A DNA stretch of 64,000 bases from Limnohabitans sp. 2KL-1 (GCF_003063435.1 NZ_NESL01000001.1:620001-684000); one strand, 5' to 3'. Positions 1-8,619 are shown, numbered from the stretch's first letter. Program-made: numbers and translations. The notes: generated from the letters alone by a model not told the origin.

Positions 1-1
1 T

Positions 2-352
2 GCCGAGCACGCTGGCAAATACCCGCTGCAGTTGTCGGGCGGTCAGCAGCAGCGCGTGGCCATTGCCCGCGCGCTGTGCCTCACGCCCAAGATCATGCTG
101 TTCGATGAGCCGACCTCGGCGCTCGACCCCGAGATGATCAAGGAAGTGCTGGACGTGATGATCGAGTTGACCAGCCAGGGCATGACCATGTTGTGCGTGA
201 CGCACGAGATGGGCTTTGCCAAAGCGGTGGCAGACCGTGTGATCTTCATGGACCAAGGCCAGGTGGTTGAACAAGCCCCGCCTCAGCAGTTCTTTGATTC
301 GCCGCAAACCGATCGGGCACAGGACTTCTTGTCCAAGATCTTGGGACATTGA
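2..352 (+). CDS. Polar amino-acid ABC transporter ATP-binding protein (3' part)
   Basis: The reading frame is open from the window edge, so only the last 116 or so residues are seen. The ABC signature LSGGQQQRVAIARAL, Walker B with D-loop ([11 protein letters not shown]) and the H-loop (CVTHEMGFA) appear in order. The tail (VVEQAPPQQFF) is typical of the GlnQ/HisP/ArtP group, which energises uptake of polar amino acids at the inner membrane. The Walker A motif and the start lie outside the window, so the cognate permease and binding protein cannot be seen and the substrate is unknown. No clear terminator follows the stop; the next 530 bases are a repeat mosaic. Confidence 0.93.
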   Translation, partial: AEHAGKYPLQLSGGQQQRVAIARALCLTPKIMLFDEPTSALDPEMIKEVLDVMIELTSQGMTMLCVTHEMGFAKAVADRVIFMDQGQVVEQAPPQQFFDSPQTDRAQDFLSKILGH

Positions 353-391
353 AGACGTTTTCTGCTGCGCCTACAAACCGATGCGGGGCAG

Positions 392-418
392 TTTAATTGG
401 GGTCAGATCCCGATTAAA
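392..418. repeat. REP-like inverted repeat, TTTAAT-GGG...CCC-ATTAAA
   Basis: Left arm TTTAAT then T then GGG; right arm CCC then G then ATTAAA, round the core GTCAGAT. Hairpins of the form GGGGTCAGAYCCC flanked by TTTAAT/ATTAAA are, as far as I recall, common targets of REP-associated tyrosine transposases (RAYT, IS200-like). No transposase gene is present here, so this would be a solitary unit. Confidence 0.5.
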
Positions 419-470
419 TGTTGAGTTTTTTGAGCGTCCTTGGCCGGGATTGCGCCCGGCGGCGCACTCA

Positions 471-494
471 CTTTCTTTGCTTCGCCAAAGAAAG
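471..494. repeat. Perfect 9-bp inverted repeat round CTTCGC
   Basis: CTTTCTTTG (471-479), loop CTTCGC, then CAAAGAAAG (486-494). Part of the arm recurs just downstream as CAAAGAAAAG. The element resembles a dispersed proteobacterial intergenic palindrome of the form CTTTCTTT-GCTTCGCC-AAAGAAAG; this is recollection, not a search result. Confidence 0.6.
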
Positions 495-619
495 TCAGCA
501 AAGAAAAGCGAGCCGCAGTCAGGGCCCTTCGGGTTCCTTGCGCTGCTCGCATTGGGCGGGGTCGGGTGCAAACTCGCTTCGCTCAAACAAGCACCCGCCC
601 TGATCCGCCCGCTGCTCAG

Positions 620-638
620 CCCTGCCAGAACGGCAGGG
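620..638. repeat. Short hairpin CCCTGCC-agaac-GGCAGGG
   Basis: A perfect 7-bp stem with a 5-base loop inside the repeat mosaic. It has no T-tract, so it is not a convincing terminator for the upstream ABC gene. Confidence 0.4.
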
Positions 639-762
639 GAGTGACGGGGCGTTGCTTCGCTCGCCCCGACGCTTTCACCCTCTCCAGTTCCTTAGGTCTT
701 TTTCGGTGGGGTGGCCAGCCATCTTCTTCTGTCAGTGTCCCGCTGCCGCTCGCACCAAAGGC

Positions 763-822
763 GGGGTCACGGGTTGGGGCGATTTGGCGAGCTTGCGAGT
801 ATGAGCCCCAGCCCGTGACCCC
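763..822. repeat. Long 18-bp inverted repeat upstream of pyrC
   Basis: The left arm at 763-780 (GGGGTCACGGG...) pairs with the right arm at 805-822 with one mismatch that would be a G-U pair in RNA. The loop is 24 bases and contains GCGAGCTTGCGAG. It ends 61 bases before the pyrC start, so it lies in or next to the pyrC leader. There is no U-tract. It could be an RNA structure, or simply a mobile palindromic unit of the mosaic. Confidence 0.6.
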
Positions 823-883
823 ACCTCTAGTTCCAGCAACGGGAACCCAACGCACCTGTTCACAGGTTTGAGACAATACGTTC

Positions 884-1921
884 ATGACCCAAGAAATCAC
901 CCTTACCCGCCCCGATGACTGGCACCTGCATGTGCGCGACGGTGCTGCACTGAATGTGGTGGTGCCGCACACCGCCGCCCAGTTCGGCCGCGCCATCATC
1001 ATGCCCAACCTCAAGCCGCCGGTCACCACCGCCGAGCAGGCACTGGCTTACAAGAGCCGCATCCTGGCCGCCGTGCCCCAAGGCATGGCGTTCGAGCCTT
1101 TGATGACGCTGTACCTGACCGACAACCTGAACCCGGCCGAGATTGCCCGGGCCAAGGCCGCTGGCGTGGTGGCCTGCAAGCTCTATCCGGCCGGTGCCAC
1201 CACCAACAGCGACGCGGGCGTGACCGACTTGCGCAAAATCTACCCCGTTCTCGAAGCCATGCAGCGCGAAGGCGTGCTGCTGCTGGTGCACGGCGAAGTC
1301 ACCTCGCAAGACATCGACCTTTTCGACCGCGAAGCCGTCTTCATCGAGCAGCAACTGATCCCGCTGCGCCGCGACTTTCCGGGCCTGAAAATCGTGATGG
1401 AGCACATCACCACGAAAGAAGCCGCGCAGTACGTGGCACAAGGCGATGCGAACTTGGGCGCGACCATCACCGCGCACCACCTGCTGTACAACCGCAACGC
1501 CATCTTCACCGGCGGCATCCGCCCGCACTATTACTGCCTGCCCGTGCTCAAGCGCGAAACGCACCGGTTGGCGCTGGTGCAGGCGGCCACCAGTGGCAAC
1601 GCCCGCTTCTTTTTGGGCACCGACAGCGCGCCGCACCCCGCGCACCTGAAAGAGCACGCCACCGGTTGCGCTGGCTGCTACACCGCGCACGCGGCCATCG
1701 AGATGTACGCCGAGGCCTTCGAGCAAGCGGGCGCTCTGGACCAGCTGGAAGGCTTTGCCAGCTTCAATGGGGCCGACTTTTACGGCCTGCCGCGCAACAC
1801 AGGCCGCATCACGCTGCGCCGGGAAAGCTGGACGCCTGCCGAGAGCTTTGCCTTTGGCGAAGCCGAACTCAAGCCCCTGCGTTCGGGCGAAAGCCTGCCG
1901 TGGCGTTTGGTGACGGGCTGA
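884..1921 (+). CDS. pyrC: Dihydroorotase, class II
   Basis: Catalyses ring closure of N-carbamoyl-aspartate to dihydroorotate, the third step of pyrimidine synthesis, in the cytoplasm. The 345-residue protein has the usual PyrC length. The binuclear zinc ligands are all visible: H14 and H16 in WHLHVRD, the lysine to be carboxylated (K99 in CKLYPAG), H136 in VHGE, H174 in MEHITT and D247 in LGTDSAPH. The ATG at 884 places the conserved N-terminal strand TLTRPDDWH directly after the start. A long hairpin precedes it. The following DUF3025 gene begins within about 100 bases and may be co-transcribed. Confidence 0.97.
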   Translation: MTQEITLTRPDDWHLHVRDGAALNVVVPHTAAQFGRAIIMPNLKPPVTTAEQALAYKSRILAAVPQGMAFEPLMTLYLTDNLNPAEIARAKAAGVVACKLYPAGATTNSDAGVTDLRKIYPVLEAMQREGVLLLVHGEVTSQDIDLFDREAVFIEQQLIPLRRDFPGLKIVMEHITTKEAAQYVAQGDANLGATITAHHLLYNRNAIFTGGIRPHYYCLPVLKRETHRLALVQAATSGNARFFLGTDSAPHPAHLKEHATGCAGCYTAHAAIEMYAEAFEQAGALDQLEGFASFNGADFYGLPRNTGRITLRRESWTPAESFAFGEAELKPLRSGESLPWRLVTG

Positions 1922-1998
1922 GTCTGAGCGCGAGTCAGCCGGGCCGTCAGGTCGCCGCCTCGAAGGTCGTCTGCCGGGGCGTCCGCAGTCTTGGCGAG

Positions 1999-2787
1999 GT
2001 GCAGCCTGGCGTGCCGGACATCGATTGGTCGGCGCCGTGGTTGGCCGACTGGCGTGGCTTGGGTGAGCCTGTGGCACAAAAAATCGCAGAAGGCGGCCTG
2101 CAGCCCCAGTCATTGAACGAGGTGGGCCTGGCCCCCGTGCGTTTTGTGCCGCAAGCCGACTTGCCTGAAGGCCAAGCCTATGAAGACTTCATTTTTGCCA
2201 CGGCTCAAGTGCCGACCCGCGAGGGTTTACACGACTTTTTCAACGCGCTGTGCTGGATGCACTTTCCGCAGGCCAAGAAGCGCCTGAACCAGTTGCAAGC
2301 CCGAGAAATTGCCCGGGCCGGGGTGGGGCAGGTGCGCGGTGCGGTGCGCGATGCCGCCACGGTGTTCGATGAAAACGCCTTGTTGATCCAGCCATCGGAG
2401 GCTTTGTGGGCCGCGCTGACCGAGCACCGCTGGATGGATGCCTTTGTCGGCCTGCGCAGTGAGTGGGCGCACACACGTCTGTGGACCTTTGGACATGCCG
2501 CCCTGGAAAAAGCCGTGCAGCCCTACAAGTCGATCACGGTGCATTTGTGGCGCGTGCCTGGCGATGTGCCGCATGATCAGATCGACACCTGGCTGGCCGA
2601 GGACCTGACGGCAGACAAGCTGTCAGGCAAGCCGTTCAGCCCCTTGCCCATTTTGGGCGTGCCCGGCTGGTGGTCGGCCAATGAAGAGCCATGTTTTTAC
2701 CAGGACACGGGTGTTTTCAGGCCACGGCGGGCCAAAATGCCCACGGGAAAACCGTACGCCAATCCGGAAATCATCCCGTCCCCTTGA
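1999..2787 (+). CDS. DUF3025 domain-containing protein
   Basis: A soluble protein of unknown function; I recognise the DUF3025 family from the N-terminal IDWSAPWLADWRGLGEP, the central LHDFFNALCWMHFPQAKKRLN and the C-terminal PLPILGVPGWW. There is no signal peptide or membrane segment. The start is uncertain: the frame stays open back into pyrC and there is no ATG, only GTG codons at 1900, 1999 and 2011. I chose 1999, which leaves only a few residues before the conserved block; 2011 is almost as good. It follows pyrC closely, which is a common placement, but no metabolic link is established. Confidence 0.75.
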   Translation: MQPGVPDIDWSAPWLADWRGLGEPVAQKIAEGGLQPQSLNEVGLAPVRFVPQADLPEGQAYEDFIFATAQVPTREGLHDFFNALCWMHFPQAKKRLNQLQAREIARAGVGQVRGAVRDAATVFDENALLIQPSEALWAALTEHRWMDAFVGLRSEWAHTRLWTFGHAALEKAVQPYKSITVHLWRVPGDVPHDQIDTWLAEDLTADKLSGKPFSPLPILGVPGWWSANEEPCFYQDTGVFRPRRAKMPTGKPYANPEIIPSP

Positions 2788-2856
2788 TTTTGGGGCCTGA
2801 GCCCCTACCATTCGCATCGCGTGCCCGCGCCTTTCGGGCTGAAAGAGAAACACTTC

Positions 2857-3732
2857 ATGAAACGTATTTTTCTGTTTGTACTGACCAACCTGGCCGTGGT
2901 GGTGGTGTTGGGCATCGTGGCCAATTTGCTGGGCGTTAACCGCTTTTTGACTGCCAACGGCCTGAACCTGGGGGCCTTGCTGGGCTTTGCGCTGATCATG
3001 GGTTTTGGTGGTGCCATCATTTCCCTGCTCATGAGCAAGTGGATCGCCAAGATGTCTTCGGGCGTGCGCGTGATCGAGCAGCCCGCCAACGCCGATGAGG
3101 CCTGGATTGTTGAGACCGTGCGCAAGTTCGCCGACAAGGCCGGCATTGGCATGCCCGAGGTGGGCATTTTCGAAGGCGACCCCAACGCCTTTGCCACCGG
3201 TGCTTTCCGCGACTCGGCTTTGGTGGCCGTGTCCACCGGTTTGCTGCAGAACATGACGCATGAAGAAGTCGAGGCCGTCATCGGTCACGAAGTGGCCCAC
3301 ATCGCCAACGGCGACATGGTGACCATGACCTTGATCCAGGGTGTCATGAATACTTTTGTGGTGTTCATTTCCCGCGTGGTCGGTTATGCGGTGGACAGTT
3401 TCCTGCGCCGCAACGACGAGGAAAGCTCGGGTCCCGGCATCGGCTACATGGTGACCACCATCGTGATGGACATTTTGCTGGGCTTTCTGGCAGCCATTAT
3501 CGTGGCCTGGTTCAGCCGCCAGCGCGAGTTCCGCGCCGACGCGGGTGCGGCCAAGCTGATGGGCCGCAAGCAGCCCATGATCAACGCCCTGGCCCGTCTG
3601 GGCGGCGTGCACACGGCAGAGCTCCCCAAGAGCATGGCGGCCATGGGCATTGCCGGTGGCATTGGGCAACTGTTCAGCACCCATCCACCGATTGAAGAGC
3701 GCATTGCGGCGCTGCAAAACAGCGCGCAATGA
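2857..3732 (+). CDS. htpX: Inner-membrane zinc metalloprotease HtpX
   Basis: A 291-residue M48-family endopeptidase that helps degrade misfolded inner-membrane proteins, usually acting with FtsH. Two N-terminal membrane segments (about residues 4-24 and 37-58) are followed by the zinc motif HEVAH at 144-148 and two further hydrophobic stretches (residues near 160-180 and 195-220). The third ligand region is REFRADAGA. The ATG at 2857 is chosen because [15 protein letters not shown] is the conserved HtpX start and is preceded by an A/G-rich ribosome site (GAAAGAGAAA). Length matches the family. It stands alone between the DUF3025 gene and a DMT exporter. Confidence 0.96.
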   Translation: MKRIFLFVLTNLAVVVVLGIVANLLGVNRFLTANGLNLGALLGFALIMGFGGAIISLLMSKWIAKMSSGVRVIEQPANADEAWIVETVRKFADKAGIGMPEVGIFEGDPNAFATGAFRDSALVAVSTGLLQNMTHEEVEAVIGHEVAHIANGDMVTMTLIQGVMNTFVVFISRVVGYAVDSFLRRNDEESSGPGIGYMVTTIVMDILLGFLAAIIVAWFSRQREFRADAGAAKLMGRKQPMINALARLGGVHTAELPKSMAAMGIAGGIGQLFSTHPPIEERIAALQNSAQ

Positions 3733-3733
3733 A

Positions 3734-3799
3734 CGCTCAGTGAACTCCCCGTGAGCGCTCAGTGAAGGCCCGGTCAGCGTCCAGTCCGCGCTCAGTGAA
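3734..3799. repeat. Three copies of an 11-bp direct repeat after htpX
   Basis: CGCTCAGTGAA occurs at 3734-3744, 3756-3766 and 3789-3799, immediately after the htpX stop. Spacing is uneven (22 and 33 bases between starts, both multiples of 11). No hairpin or T-run follows. The function is unknown. The rest of the 3733-4023 gap shows only a GGCGCCATGCCG-like local symmetry and no gene. Confidence 0.6.
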
Positions 3800-4023
3800 G
3801 GCTCCAAATGTTGGTGCCTTTTATTTGGGCTGCGGCGCACGTCGCGCCATGGCGCAACCGCATGGCGCCATGCCGTTGTGCCGTGCAAGTCCGTGTCCGC
3901 CAAGCGAGTTGCGCAAGGGGGCGGGGTTTGTGACCTGCGGCACCCCGTAACCCAGGCGACCGGCATACCCAGCTTTTCCCCCTAAGATGAAAGGGTGATT
4001 CAAATTTTGCCCAGCGCAGCCGC

Positions 4024-4971
4024 ATGAAGCCGCGCAAACCTTTTACCCCGCTACGTCGGTGGTCGCTTGCGCACCGCAAAGGCATGCGCACCTTTGACGC
4101 CTGGCCCGCGACCGTGCGCGGCATGGTCTGGATGGTCTTGGGTGGCGTGATGTTTTCCTTGCTCAACACCATTGCCCGCGAGCTGACCCTGCACCTGGAC
4201 GTCTACCAGTCCCAGTTTTTGCGTTACCTGTTTGGCTTGCTGGTCATCCTGCCCTGGATTTACCGCGATGGCTGGCGCGCCTACATGCCGGTCAACATGG
4301 TGGGCCAGTTCTGGCGCGGCGGGGTGCACACGCTGGGCCTGATTCTGTGGTTCACCGCCTTGCCCAAAATTCCGCTGGCCGACATGACGGCCATCGGTTT
4401 CACTGGCCCGATTTTCATCATGATCGGTGCGGCCTGGTTTCTGGGCGAACCCATGCGCAAAGACCGCTGGATCGCCGCCATCATCGGCTTTGCCGGTGTC
4501 TTGGTGGTGGTCTTGCCCAAGATGTCGGGCGAGGGCGGTTGGTACAACCTGGTCATGCTGGCCTCGTCGCCGGTCTTTGCCGCGTCCTTTTTGATCACCA
4601 AAGCCCTGACGCGCTACGAAAAACCCGGTGTGATCGTGCTGTGGCAGGCCCTCACCGTGACGGTGCTCAGCCTGCCCATGGCCTTGCCGCATTGGCAAAC
4701 GCCGACCCCCATGCAGTGGCTGGGCTTTGCGGCCACCGGCCTGTTGGGCACCTTGGCCCACTATTGCCTGACGCGCGCCTTTGCCATGGCCGACATTTCG
4801 GCCACCCAGTCGCTGAGATTCCTGGACTTGGTCTGGGCGTCGTTGTTGGGCTGGCTGGTGTTTGGCGATGTGCCCAGTCAATCCACCTGGCTGGGGGCTT
4901 TTGTCATTTTGTGGGCCACGGTGTGGATTGCCCATCGCGAAAGCAGGAGAAAGATCACGGTGTCCGATTGA
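4024..4971 (+). CDS. EamA/DMT-superfamily exporter
   Basis: A 315-residue inner-membrane protein with about ten hydrophobic helices arranged as two EamA repeats. Recognisable pieces are the first helix GMVWMVLGGVMFSLLN, the repeat-end phrase TGPIFIMIGAAWFLGEP and the second-half LGTLAHYCLTRAF, where families of this type export amino acids, metabolites or riboflavin-like compounds. The substrate cannot be told. An alternative start is the ATG at 4084, which would trim 20 basic residues before the first helix. It ends 36 bases before the ATPase of the ABC trio; a shared transcript is possible but not shown. Confidence 0.88.
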   Translation: MKPRKPFTPLRRWSLAHRKGMRTFDAWPATVRGMVWMVLGGVMFSLLNTIARELTLHLDVYQSQFLRYLFGLLVILPWIYRDGWRAYMPVNMVGQFWRGGVHTLGLILWFTALPKIPLADMTAIGFTGPIFIMIGAAWFLGEPMRKDRWIAAIIGFAGVLVVVLPKMSGEGGWYNLVMLASSPVFAASFLITKALTRYEKPGVIVLWQALTVTVLSLPMALPHWQTPTPMQWLGFAATGLLGTLAHYCLTRAFAMADISATQSLRFLDLVWASLLGWLVFGDVPSQSTWLGAFVILWATVWIAHRESRRKITVSD

Positions 4972-5007
4972 CGGGGTATATTGCCGCGTCAACACAGGGA
5001 GAGCTTC

Positions 5008-5697
5008 GTGATCGACATCGAGCCATTGCGCTTTGCATGGACCCGGGGAGGCGCTGACACATTGGCCTTGGGCCGCTTGCATTTGGCCGCCGGCCAAACC
5101 GTTTTTTTACATGGCCCCAGCGGCTGCGGTAAGAGCACTTTGCTGGGGCTGCTGGCGGGTGTGCTGTCACCGCAACAGGGCCGTGTGTCCTTGCTGGGGC
5201 AAGACTGGGCGGCTTTGAAGCCCGGTCAGCGCGACCGCTTTCGCGCCGACCATGTGGGCGTGATTTTTCAGCAGTTCAATTTGTTGCCCTACCTGAGTGT
5301 GCTGGACAACGTGACCCTGCCTTGCCGCTTTTCGGCCTTGCGGCATGGGCGTTGCCAGAACGCGGGCGGGACCGAGGCTTCGGCGCAGAAGTGGTTGCAA
5401 CGCATGGGTTTGTCTGCCGAGTTGTGGACGCGCCGTGCCGACGCCTTGTCGGTGGGGCAGCAGCAGCGCGTGGCCGCAGCCCGGGCCTTGATGGGGCAGC
5501 CCGAATTGATCCTGGCCGATGAACCCACCTCGGCGCTCGACGCGGCCTTGCGCCACGACTTCATGGATGTGTTGTTGCAGGCCGCACGCGACGCGGGCAG
5601 CACCTTGGTGTGCGTGAGCCATGACGAACAGCAGGCCGCGCGTTTTGATGTGCAATGGTCTTTGCCCGCCATGCAACAAGTGGGGGCACACGCATGA
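5008..5697 (+). CDS. MacB/LolD-type ABC transporter ATP-binding protein
   Basis: A 229-residue ATPase for the adjacent FtsX-type permease. Walker A is GPSGCGKST (residues 36-44), the Q-loop is VIFQQFNLLPYLS, the signature is LSVGQQQRVAAARAL, and Walker B with D-loop is [11 protein letters not shown]. The GTG at 5008 is preferred over a TTG at 4981 because the purine-rich CAGGGAGAG sits just ahead of it. The stop overlaps the permease start (ATGA). As I recall, an ATPase, FtsX permease and DUF3299 protein occur together in the zinc-responsive cluster PA4064-PA4066 of Pseudomonas aeruginosa, so a role in metal-linked envelope transport is plausible but inferred. Confidence 0.9.
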   Translation: MIDIEPLRFAWTRGGADTLALGRLHLAAGQTVFLHGPSGCGKSTLLGLLAGVLSPQQGRVSLLGQDWAALKPGQRDRFRADHVGVIFQQFNLLPYLSVLDNVTLPCRFSALRHGRCQNAGGTEASAQKWLQRMGLSAELWTRRADALSVGQQQRVAAARALMGQPELILADEPTSALDAALRHDFMDVLLQAARDAGSTLVCVSHDEQQAARFDVQWSLPAMQQVGAHA

Positions 5698-6998
5698 ACA
5701 GCCTTTTGAGCATGGCCCGTCGCAGCGCCTGGAACCGGCGCAGCACCCTGGTCTGGGTGGTGGTGTCGCTGTCGCTGGCCACCGCCTTGCTGTGGACGCT
5801 GGAGCGTTTGCGCCACGACCTCCGCACCAGTTTTTCGCAATCGGTCAGCGGGGTTGACCTGATCGTCGGCGCGCGCAGCAGCCCGGTGCAGCTGATGCTG
5901 TTTTCGGTGTTTCACATCGGCAGCGTGCCGCAAAGCATGTCCATGGACAGCGTGCGCGCCTTGTCGCAGCACCGCTCAGTGTCTTGGGTCGTGCCTTTGA
6001 GCTTGGGCGATTCGCACCGCGCTTTTCCGGTGCTGGGCACCACGCCCGCGTACTTTCAGCACTTTGCCTATGGCGACAAACAGCCGCTGGCGTGGCAGCT
6101 GGGTGGGGCGTTTGCGGGCACCCTCGACGGCTTGTACGAAGCCGTGATCGGGGCCGAGGTGGCGCGCAAGATGGGCTATGGCCTGGGTCAAAACATCACG
6201 CTGGGCCATGGCCTGCACGAACATGACCACGACCCAGATCACCAAGATGGGCCAGCGGTGGACGAGCATGCCGACAAACCGTTCAAGGTGGTGGGCATTT
6301 TGGCCCCGACCGGCACCCCGGTGGACCGCACGGTGCATGTGAGCTTGCAAGCGCTGCAAGCCCTGCACCTTGACTGGGTGGCGGGCACGCCCATGCCGGG
6401 CGGGAAAATCCCGGCCGAGCAGGCCCGCAAATTCAATCTGGAGCCCGATGCCGTCACGGCCGCCCTGGTGGGCCTGAAAAGCCGGGCTGCGGTGTTCAAT
6501 GTGCAGCGTTTCGTGAACCAGTACGAGGCCGAAGCCTTGATGGGCGTGATGCCCGGTGTGGCGTTGGGCGAGTTGTGGTCGGTGCTGGGCATGGGGGAGA
6601 ACGCCTTGCTCGCGGTGTCGGCGCTGGTGGCGCTGGTGAGTGTGGTCTCGCTCATGGCGGTGGTGCTGGCGGGCCTGAACGAGCGCCGCCGCGAACTGGC
6701 CGTGCTGCGTGCCGTGGGGGCCGCGCCGCGCCATGTGCTGGGCTTGCTCACCCTGGAAGGCCTGTGGGTCACGGGGGCCGGGGTTTTGCTGGGGGTGCTG
6801 CTGGCGCAAGCGGGCATGGGGCTGGCTGCGGCTTGGCTGCAAAGTGCGCTCGGCATCCGCTTGCAGATCGGCGGTGTGCTGCCTTCGCAGTTGGCCTTGA
6901 TGTTGGCGGTGTTGCTGGCGGGCCTGTTGGCCAGCCTGGGGCCGGCCTGGCGGGCTTATCGCCTGTCTTTGGCCGATGGTTTGTCGCCGCGCGTGTGA
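5694..6998 (+). CDS. FtsX/MacB-type ABC permease with a His-rich periplasmic loop
   Basis: A 434-residue permease with the MacB/LolC layout: one N-terminal helix (about 18-34), a large periplasmic domain, and three C-terminal helices in the FtsX domain (from about residue 300; ALVALVSVVSLMAVVLAGLNERRRELAVLRAVGA is the hallmark region). The periplasmic domain carries six histidines with several acidic residues between positions 172 and 192 (LGHGLHEHDHD followed by DH and EH), a likely metal-binding loop. The start overlaps the ATPase stop by ATGA, so translation is coupled. It probably works as a dimer with the ATPase encoded upstream. The substrate is unknown; zinc or a zinc-loaded partner is an inference from the loop and from gene context. 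Confidence 0.9.
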   Translation: MNSLLSMARRSAWNRRSTLVWVVVSLSLATALLWTLERLRHDLRTSFSQSVSGVDLIVGARSSPVQLMLFSVFHIGSVPQSMSMDSVRALSQHRSVSWVVPLSLGDSHRAFPVLGTTPAYFQHFAYGDKQPLAWQLGGAFAGTLDGLYEAVIGAEVARKMGYGLGQNITLGHGLHEHDHDPDHQDGPAVDEHADKPFKVVGILAPTGTPVDRTVHVSLQALQALHLDWVAGTPMPGGKIPAEQARKFNLEPDAVTAALVGLKSRAAVFNVQRFVNQYEAEALMGVMPGVALGELWSVLGMGENALLAVSALVALVSVVSLMAVVLAGLNERRRELAVLRAVGAAPRHVLGLLTLEGLWVTGAGVLLGVLLAQAGMGLAAAWLQSALGIRLQIGGVLPSQLALMLAVLLAGLLASLGPAWRAYRLSLADGLSPRV

Positions 6999-7058
6999 GC
7001 TGCCTGGGGGTGGCTTGAAAATGGGGGTTGAATGACAACAGGGAACGGGAGAGAAAGC

Positions 7059-7682
7059 ATGAACAAAATGCGGACATGTTGGACGGTGGGCGTGCTGCTG
7101 GGTGGCTTGTGGGCGGTGTGCGCCTCAGCGCAAAGTGCGCGCGAGACGGCGCGCGAACTGGTGCCGCAGGTGCAGCCCGCTTTGGCGGCCGAAGCCGCGC
7201 CAGCCGGGGCCGGCGCGCCGGGGCCGGCGCGCACCATCGGCTGGGAGCAGTTGATACCCACGGGCTGGGACCCTTACAAAGACCTCAAGGCCTTGAACCT
7301 GGACAAGCTCAAGGACAACGACCCCAAGGCCGAAGAGGCGCTGAAAAAAATGCGCCAGATGTGGGATAACGCGCCCGTTAACCCCGCCATGCTGGGGCAA
7401 AGCGTGCGGCTGCCCGGGTATCTGGTGCCGCTGGAAGACTTGCCGGAGGGCATCAAGGAGTTTTTGTTGGTGCCGTACTTTGGTGCCTGCGTGCACTCGC
7501 CGCCGCCGCCGGCCAACCAGATCGTGCATGTTCTGCTGGACAAGCCCGTCAAGCGTTTTCGTTCAATGGACACGGTCTGGATCACGGGGGCCTTGAGTGC
7601 GACCAAGACCGATTCGCACATGGGCGTGGCCGGTTACCGCATGGACGCCAGGTTGGTGACGCCTTATTCGGAGAAAAAGTAA
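7059..7682 (+). CDS. DUF3299 periplasmic protein
   Basis: A 207-residue exported protein with a signal peptide (MNKMRTCWTVGVLLGGLWAV, then cleavage near CASAQSA). The mature part holds the DUF3299 core: LPGYLVPLE, then EFLLVPYFGACVHSPPPPANQ, which has one conserved Cys and His. The ATG at 7059 follows GGGAGAGAAAG, a good ribosome site; an earlier in-frame ATG at 7032 has none and would bury the signal peptide. It closes the ATPase-permease-DUF3299 operon, 60 bases after the permease. Its role is unknown; the conserved C and H next to a proline string suggest metal or partner binding. Confidence 0.87.
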   Translation: MNKMRTCWTVGVLLGGLWAVCASAQSARETARELVPQVQPALAAEAAPAGAGAPGPARTIGWEQLIPTGWDPYKDLKALNLDKLKDNDPKAEEALKKMRQMWDNAPVNPAMLGQSVRLPGYLVPLEDLPEGIKEFLLVPYFGACVHSPPPPANQIVHVLLDKPVKRFRSMDTVWITGALSATKTDSHMGVAGYRMDARLVTPYSEKK

Positions 7683-7719
7683 GCGCAGACTGAGGGCGTG
7701 GCCCCAGCTCGCCGAGGTT

Positions 7720-8619
7720 TCAGTCGGTGTTGCTCACCCCCGACGCCACATGCCCCGAGGGCACATGGCGCGCCGCCGATTCGATGTGGCCGGTCTGGTC
7801 GTCAAAGAAGAAATCAGGCTCGAACTCGCGCAGGAACTCGCCTTTGGGCAGGCCGCCCAGGAACATGGCTTCGTCCACCTCGATGTTCCAGTCCATCAGG
7901 GTGCGAATGGCGCGCTCGTGCGCCGGGGCGCTGCGGGCGGTGACCAGCGCGGTGCGGATGCGCATGGCCGGGGTGCCCGCCTGCTGCAACTGGTGCAGCG
8001 CTTGCAGCACTGGCTTGAAAGGTCCGGCCAGCAGGGGTTGCGCCGCCTTGTCGCTTTCGTGCTTTTGAAACGCCGACAGGCCCTCGGCCTGAAACACGCG
8101 CTCGGCCTCGTCTGAAAACAGCACCGCGTCGCCGTCAAAGGCAATGCGCACCTCGTGGGGGTGCGCCTCAGAGGCCAGCGCCGAATGCGGGTAGACCTGC
8201 GCCGCAGGCACACCGGCATCGAGCGCGGCACGCACGTCCGACAAATGGGTGGACAAAAACAGGTTGGCGTTGAGCGGCCGCAGATAGCGCCACGGCGGCT
8301 GCCCGCGTGTGAAGCTGCCGCGCTGGATGGGCAGACCGTAATGCTGAGCCGAGCGGAACACCCGCATGCCCGAGACCGGGTCGTTGCGCGAGAGGATCAC
8401 CACCTCGACACGCTGGGTGTCGGCGTCGTTGAAGGCCAGCAGCTTGCGCACCAGCGAAAACGCCACGCCCGGTTTGGCGGGCGCTTCCAGGCGGCTCAGC
8501 TGCAGCTTCATGTAGGCGCGGTCGTCACCTTGCTCGAACACCTGGTTTTCTTCTTCGAAGTCGAACAGCGCGCGCGACGAGATCGCCACCACCAACTGTC
8601 CTTCAAGCGATGCGGGCAT
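7720..8619 (-). CDS. 5'-nucleotidase (NT5C1 / PF06189-like)
   Basis: A 299-residue cytoplasmic protein similar to bacterial homologues of cytosolic 5'-nucleotidase type I, which would hydrolyse nucleoside monophosphates. Recognisable regions are the start VVAISSRALFDFEEEN, the central VVILSRNDPVSGMRVF, the phrase FTRGQPPWRYLRPLNANLFLS, and the late aspartate-rich FEPDFFFDDQTGHI. HAD-like DxD use is implied by the family, but I did not map the catalytic pair. It lies 54 bases downstream of gspF on the same strand and could be read through from the secretion operon. It converges with the DUF3299 gene. Confidence 0.85.
   Translation of the reverse strand: MPASLEGQLVVAISSRALFDFEEENQVFEQGDDRAYMKLQLSRLEAPAKPGVAFSLVRKLLAFNDADTQRVEVVILSRNDPVSGMRVFRSAQHYGLPIQRGSFTRGQPPWRYLRPLNANLFLSTHLSDVRAALDAGVPAAQVYPHSALASEAHPHEVRIAFDGDAVLFSDEAERVFQAEGLSAFQKHESDKAAQPLLAGPFKPVLQALHQLQQAGTPAMRIRTALVTARSAPAHERAIRTLMDWNIEVDEAMFLGGLPKGEFLREFEPDFFFDDQTGHIESAARHVPSGHVASGVSNTD

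Larger units (their letters stand above)
353..883. other. Gene-free repeat mosaic between ABC ATPase and pyrC
   Basis: This 531-base gap has no credible gene, although several frames are open because of its GC-rich bias. It contains at least four inverted repeats listed separately (392-418, 471-494, 620-638, 763-822) and many short phrases built round GCTTCGC. Such mosaics are seen in proteobacterial intergenic regions as REP-like and other palindromic units; that assignment is from general knowledge and was not checked. The pyrC promoter must lie somewhere in its 3' part. Confidence 0.6.

Noticed and set aside
371..1029. Several open frames in the 353-883 gap
   Set aside because: They coincide with palindromic repeats, overlap each other on both strands and have no recognisable domain or ribosome site.
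2623..3966. 447-codon minus-strand frame opposite htpX
   Set aside because: Covers the well-supported htpX gene in antisense; composition is that of a shadow frame.
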